From positions 1-64,000 of the forward strand of contig WRHK01000010.1 of the NCBI GenBank assembly GCA_009783295.1: DNA of 64,000 nucleotides, written 5' to 3'. Position 1 is the first letter of the stretch. Every line of letters begins with the position of its first letter. Below the pieces are notes generated by a model that saw only the letters and a list, made by a program, of their open reading frames with translations, searched no databases and was not told where the DNA came from. This document shows, piece after piece, positions 62,042 through 64,000 of the stretch. The DNA is from Promicromonosporaceae bacterium. Its GTDB lineage: Bacteria > Actinomycetota > Actinomycetes > Actinomycetales > Cellulomonadaceae. Position numbers and translations under genes: made by a program.

Positions 62042-63175
62042 TCAGGCGAGCCGGCGAAGCCACCCGTGACGGTCGGGGAGCCGGCCGTACTGGATGTCCG
62101 TGAGCTCCTCGCGGATGGCCATCGTCAGCTCGCCGGGGGCGCCGCCGCCGATCTGGGAGTCGAAGGTCTCTCCCGCGAGCCGGCCCACGGGCGTGACCAC
62201 GGCGGCCGTGCCGCAGGCGAACATCTCGACGATGCGGCCGGTGCGCAGGCCCTCGACGACCTCGGCCAGCGGGATGCGGCGCTCGACCACCTCGCGGCCG
62301 CGGTCGGCGGCCAGGCGCAGGATCGAGGAGCGCGTCACGCCCTCGAGGATCGACCCGGTGAGCTCGGGGGTGTGGACGGAGCCGTCGTCCATGACGAAGA
62401 AGACGTTCATGCCGCCGAGCTCGTCGATGTAGGTGTTCGACCCGCCGTCCAGGAAGCACACCTGGTCGAACCCCTTCGCCGCGGCCTCCTCCTGCGGGAG
62501 CAGGCTCGCGGCGTAGTTGCCGCCGCACTTGGCGGCGCCGGTGCCGCCGGGGCCCGCCCGGTGGAACTCGGCGTCGACCCAGATCGACACGGGCTTCACG
62601 CCGCCGGAGAAGTACGCGCCGGCGGGCGAGGCGATGACGAGGAACTCGACCTGGTCGGACGGCCGCACCCCGAGGAACGGCTCCGACGCGAACGTGAACG
62701 GCCGCAGGTACAGGCTCGAGTCGGGCGCCTTCGGCACCCACGCCAGGTCGGTGCGCACCAGCGCCGCGCACGCGGCGATGAAGTCGTCGACCGGCAGCGC
62801 GGGCAGGGCGAGGCGGTGGGCGGAGCGCGCCATGCGCGCCGCGTTCTCCTCCGGGCGGAACGTCCAGACGGAGCCGTCGGCGTGCCGGTAGGCCTTCATG
62901 CCCTCGAAGATCTCCTGCCCGTAGTGCAGGACGGCCGTGGCCGGGTCGAGCTGGAGCGGCCCGTACTTCTCGACGCGCCGGTGCACCCAGCCCTCGTCGC
63001 GACGCCACGAGATGCGTGCCATGTGGTCGGTGAACACCGTGCCGAACTTCGGGCTCTCGAGCTTGGTCGCCCGCTCGGCGTCCGAGGTGGGGGTGTCCGT
63101 CGGGGTGACCGCGAAGAGCTCGACGATCTCCTCGATGTCCTGCGACAGGATGGTCTGGTCAGTGGTGCTCGACAT
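62042..63175 (-). CDS. ilvE: Branched-chain amino acid aminotransferase
   Basis: IlvE makes valine, isoleucine and leucine from their 2-oxo-acids. The 377-residue protein is the fold-type IV (class IV) aminotransferase: HYGQEIFEGMKAYRHADGSVWTFRPEENAARMARSA, LYLRPFTFASE and the PLP-lysine in GTGAAKCGGNYAASLLPQ. The ATG at 63175 was chosen as the start of the usual N-terminus. It is downstream of leuB and separated from it by a terminator, so it probably has its own promoter. Confidence 0.95.
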   Translation of the reverse strand: MSSTTDQTILSQDIEEIVELFAVTPTDTPTSDAERATKLESPKFGTVFTDHMARISWRRDEGWVHRRVEKYGPLQLDPATAVLHYGQEIFEGMKAYRHADGSVWTFRPEENAARMARSAHRLALPALPVDDFIAACAALVRTDLAWVPKAPDSSLYLRPFTFASEPFLGVRPSDQVEFLVIASPAGAYFSGGVKPVSIWVDAEFHRAGPGGTGAAKCGGNYAASLLPQEEAAAKGFDQVCFLDGGSNTYIDELGGMNVFFVMDDGSVHTPELTGSILEGVTRSSILRLAADRGREVVERRIPLAEVVEGLRTGRIVEMFACGTAAVVTPVGRLAGETFDSQIGGGAPGELTMAIREELTDIQYGRLPDRHGWLRRLA

Positions 63176-63256
63176 CTTCGGTCCCGGCCTTTCCGTGTGA
63201 ACTTTCGTAGTGTTCCACGCCTGCCGCGACCGTGCGGGCAGACGGGGGAAACGGCG

Positions 63257-63288
63257 ACGGGGCCCCCGCCTGTCGGCGAGGACCCCGT
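63257..63288 (-). terminator. Terminator after leuB
   Basis: A 14-bp stem (63257-63270 with 63275-63288, two G-U pairs in RNA, 4-base loop) lies 21 bases after the leuB stop. It separates leuB from ilvE. Confidence 0.75.
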
Positions 63289-63309
63289 GGCGGAGGTGGC
63301 GCTGTGTGC

Positions 63310-64000
63310 TCAGCCGCGCACGCGCGCGGCGAGGTCGGCGCCGACCTCCGCCGTCGTGCGTACGACGCTGCCCCGCTCGGCGAGGTCCGCCGCGACGGCG
63401 GCCTCGACGCGGCGCGACTCCTCGGTGAGGCCGAGGTGGTCGAGCATCATGCTCACGCTGAGCACGGTCGCGGTGGGGTCGGCCTTGCCCTGGCCGGCGA
63501 TGTCGGGGGCCGAGCCGTGGATGGGCTCGAACATCGACGGGTACGTGCCGTCCGGGTTGATGTTGGCGGAGCCGGCGAGGCCCATGCCGCCCGTGATCGC
63601 GGCGGCCTCGTCGGTGATGATGTCGCCGAACAGGTTGTCGGTGACGATGACGTCGAAGCGCGACGGCTTGGTGACCAGGAAGATCGTGGCCGCGTCGACG
63701 TGCAGGTAGTCGGTGGTGACCTCGGGGAACTCGGCGTTCACGGCCTCGACCGTGCGGCGCCACAGGTGGCCGGCGTTCACGAGCACGTTGTGCTTGTGCA
63801 CCAGCGTGAGGTGCTTGCGGTCGCGCTTGGCGGCCTTCTCGAACGCGTAGCGCACCAGGCGCTCGACGCCGAACGCGGTGTTGAGCGACACCTCGGTGGC
63901 GACCTCGTGGGGCGTGCCGGTGCGGATCGAGCCGCCGTTGCCCGTGTACGGGCCCTCGGTGCCCTCGCGCACGACGACGAAGTCGACGTCGCCCGGGTTC
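63310..64000 (-). CDS. leuB: 3-isopropylmalate dehydrogenase, C-terminal part
   Basis: LeuB oxidises 3-isopropylmalate in leucine synthesis. The visible 229 residues include [40 protein letters not shown], the metal-binding [29 protein letters not shown] and [29 protein letters not shown]. The N-terminal third continues past the right edge of the window. An ATG inside the visible part is not the true start, since the frame is open to the edge. Confidence 0.95.
   Translation of the reverse strand, partial: NPGDVDFVVVREGTEGPYTGNGGSIRTGTPHEVATEVSLNTAFGVERLVRYAFEKAAKRDRKHLTLVHKHNVLVNAGHLWRRTVEAVNAEFPEVTTDYLHVDAATIFLVTKPSRFDVIVTDNLFGDIITDEAAAITGGMGLAGSANINPDGTYPSMFEPIHGSAPDIAGQGKADPTATVLSVSMMLDHLGLTEESRRVEAAVAADLAERGSVVRTTAEVGADLAARVRG

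Overview
The window is uniformly very GC-rich DNA with frequent GTG starts. It comes from an actinobacterium, probably of the order Micrococcales; a Cellulomonas/Promicromonospora-type host would fit the glycosidases together with an anaerobic ribonucleotide reductase, but this is inference. I see no transposase, integrase, phage structural gene, rRNA or CRISPR array.

A conserved actinobacterial backbone runs through it, mostly on the minus strand: leuB (cut by the right edge), ilvE, cimA, a fumarylacetoacetate-hydrolase-like gene, gltX, a tRNA-Gln/tRNA-Glu/tRNA-Glu cluster, ndgR divergent from leuCD, and murA-plsC-gpsA. Branched-chain amino acid synthesis (leuB, ilvE, cimA, leuC, leuD), charging of tRNA-Glu, the first steps of phospholipid synthesis (gpsA, plsC) and the first committed step of peptidoglycan synthesis (murA) therefore sit in one scaffold that is interrupted by blocks of other genes.

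Left block (1-28842): the end of a Cys/Met-metabolism PLP enzyme, a lipoprotein and a hydrolase; gpsA-plsC-murA; gdhA; a four-helix membrane protein; an acetyltransferase; a hemerythrin-domain protein; an nrdD-nrdG anaerobic ribonucleotide reductase locus with a homing-endonuclease-like gene between its two genes; an HTH protein; an Rrf2 regulator followed by a 23-residue leader peptide and two flavin reductases; a complete alpha-glucoside uptake and hydrolysis operon (aglEFG, a LacI regulator with two tandem sensor domains, a GH13 glycosidase); a NERD-domain helicase; lpdA; and a luciferase-like monooxygenase.

Middle (28951-46076): leuDC/ndgR, PH-domain membrane protein, tRNAs, methyltransferase, LysR/YeiH pair, HAD phosphatase and gltX, then a broken DUF559-type gene, a methyltransferase, a secreted GH30 glycosidase, an FAH-like hydrolase, a second methyltransferase, a PhzF protein and an FAD monooxygenase. 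Three copies of a 66-76 bp palindromic repeat lie here. Two flank the broken DUF559 gene and the third lies at the leuD boundary.

Right (46099-64000): conserved protein, DUF2207 membrane protein, dienelactone hydrolase, EamA exporter coupled to an APH(3')-like kinase, a Ski2-like helicase followed by a VanY peptidase with a membrane domain, YbaK, YccF, YggS, a lipoate ligase of permuted domain order, an FAD monooxygenase under twin operators, and cimA behind a transcription attenuator, then ilvE and leuB. The observations most worth pursuing are the nrdD/nrdG endonuclease, the palindromic repeat family, the cimA attenuator, the double-sensor LacI and the leader peptide before the flavin reductases.
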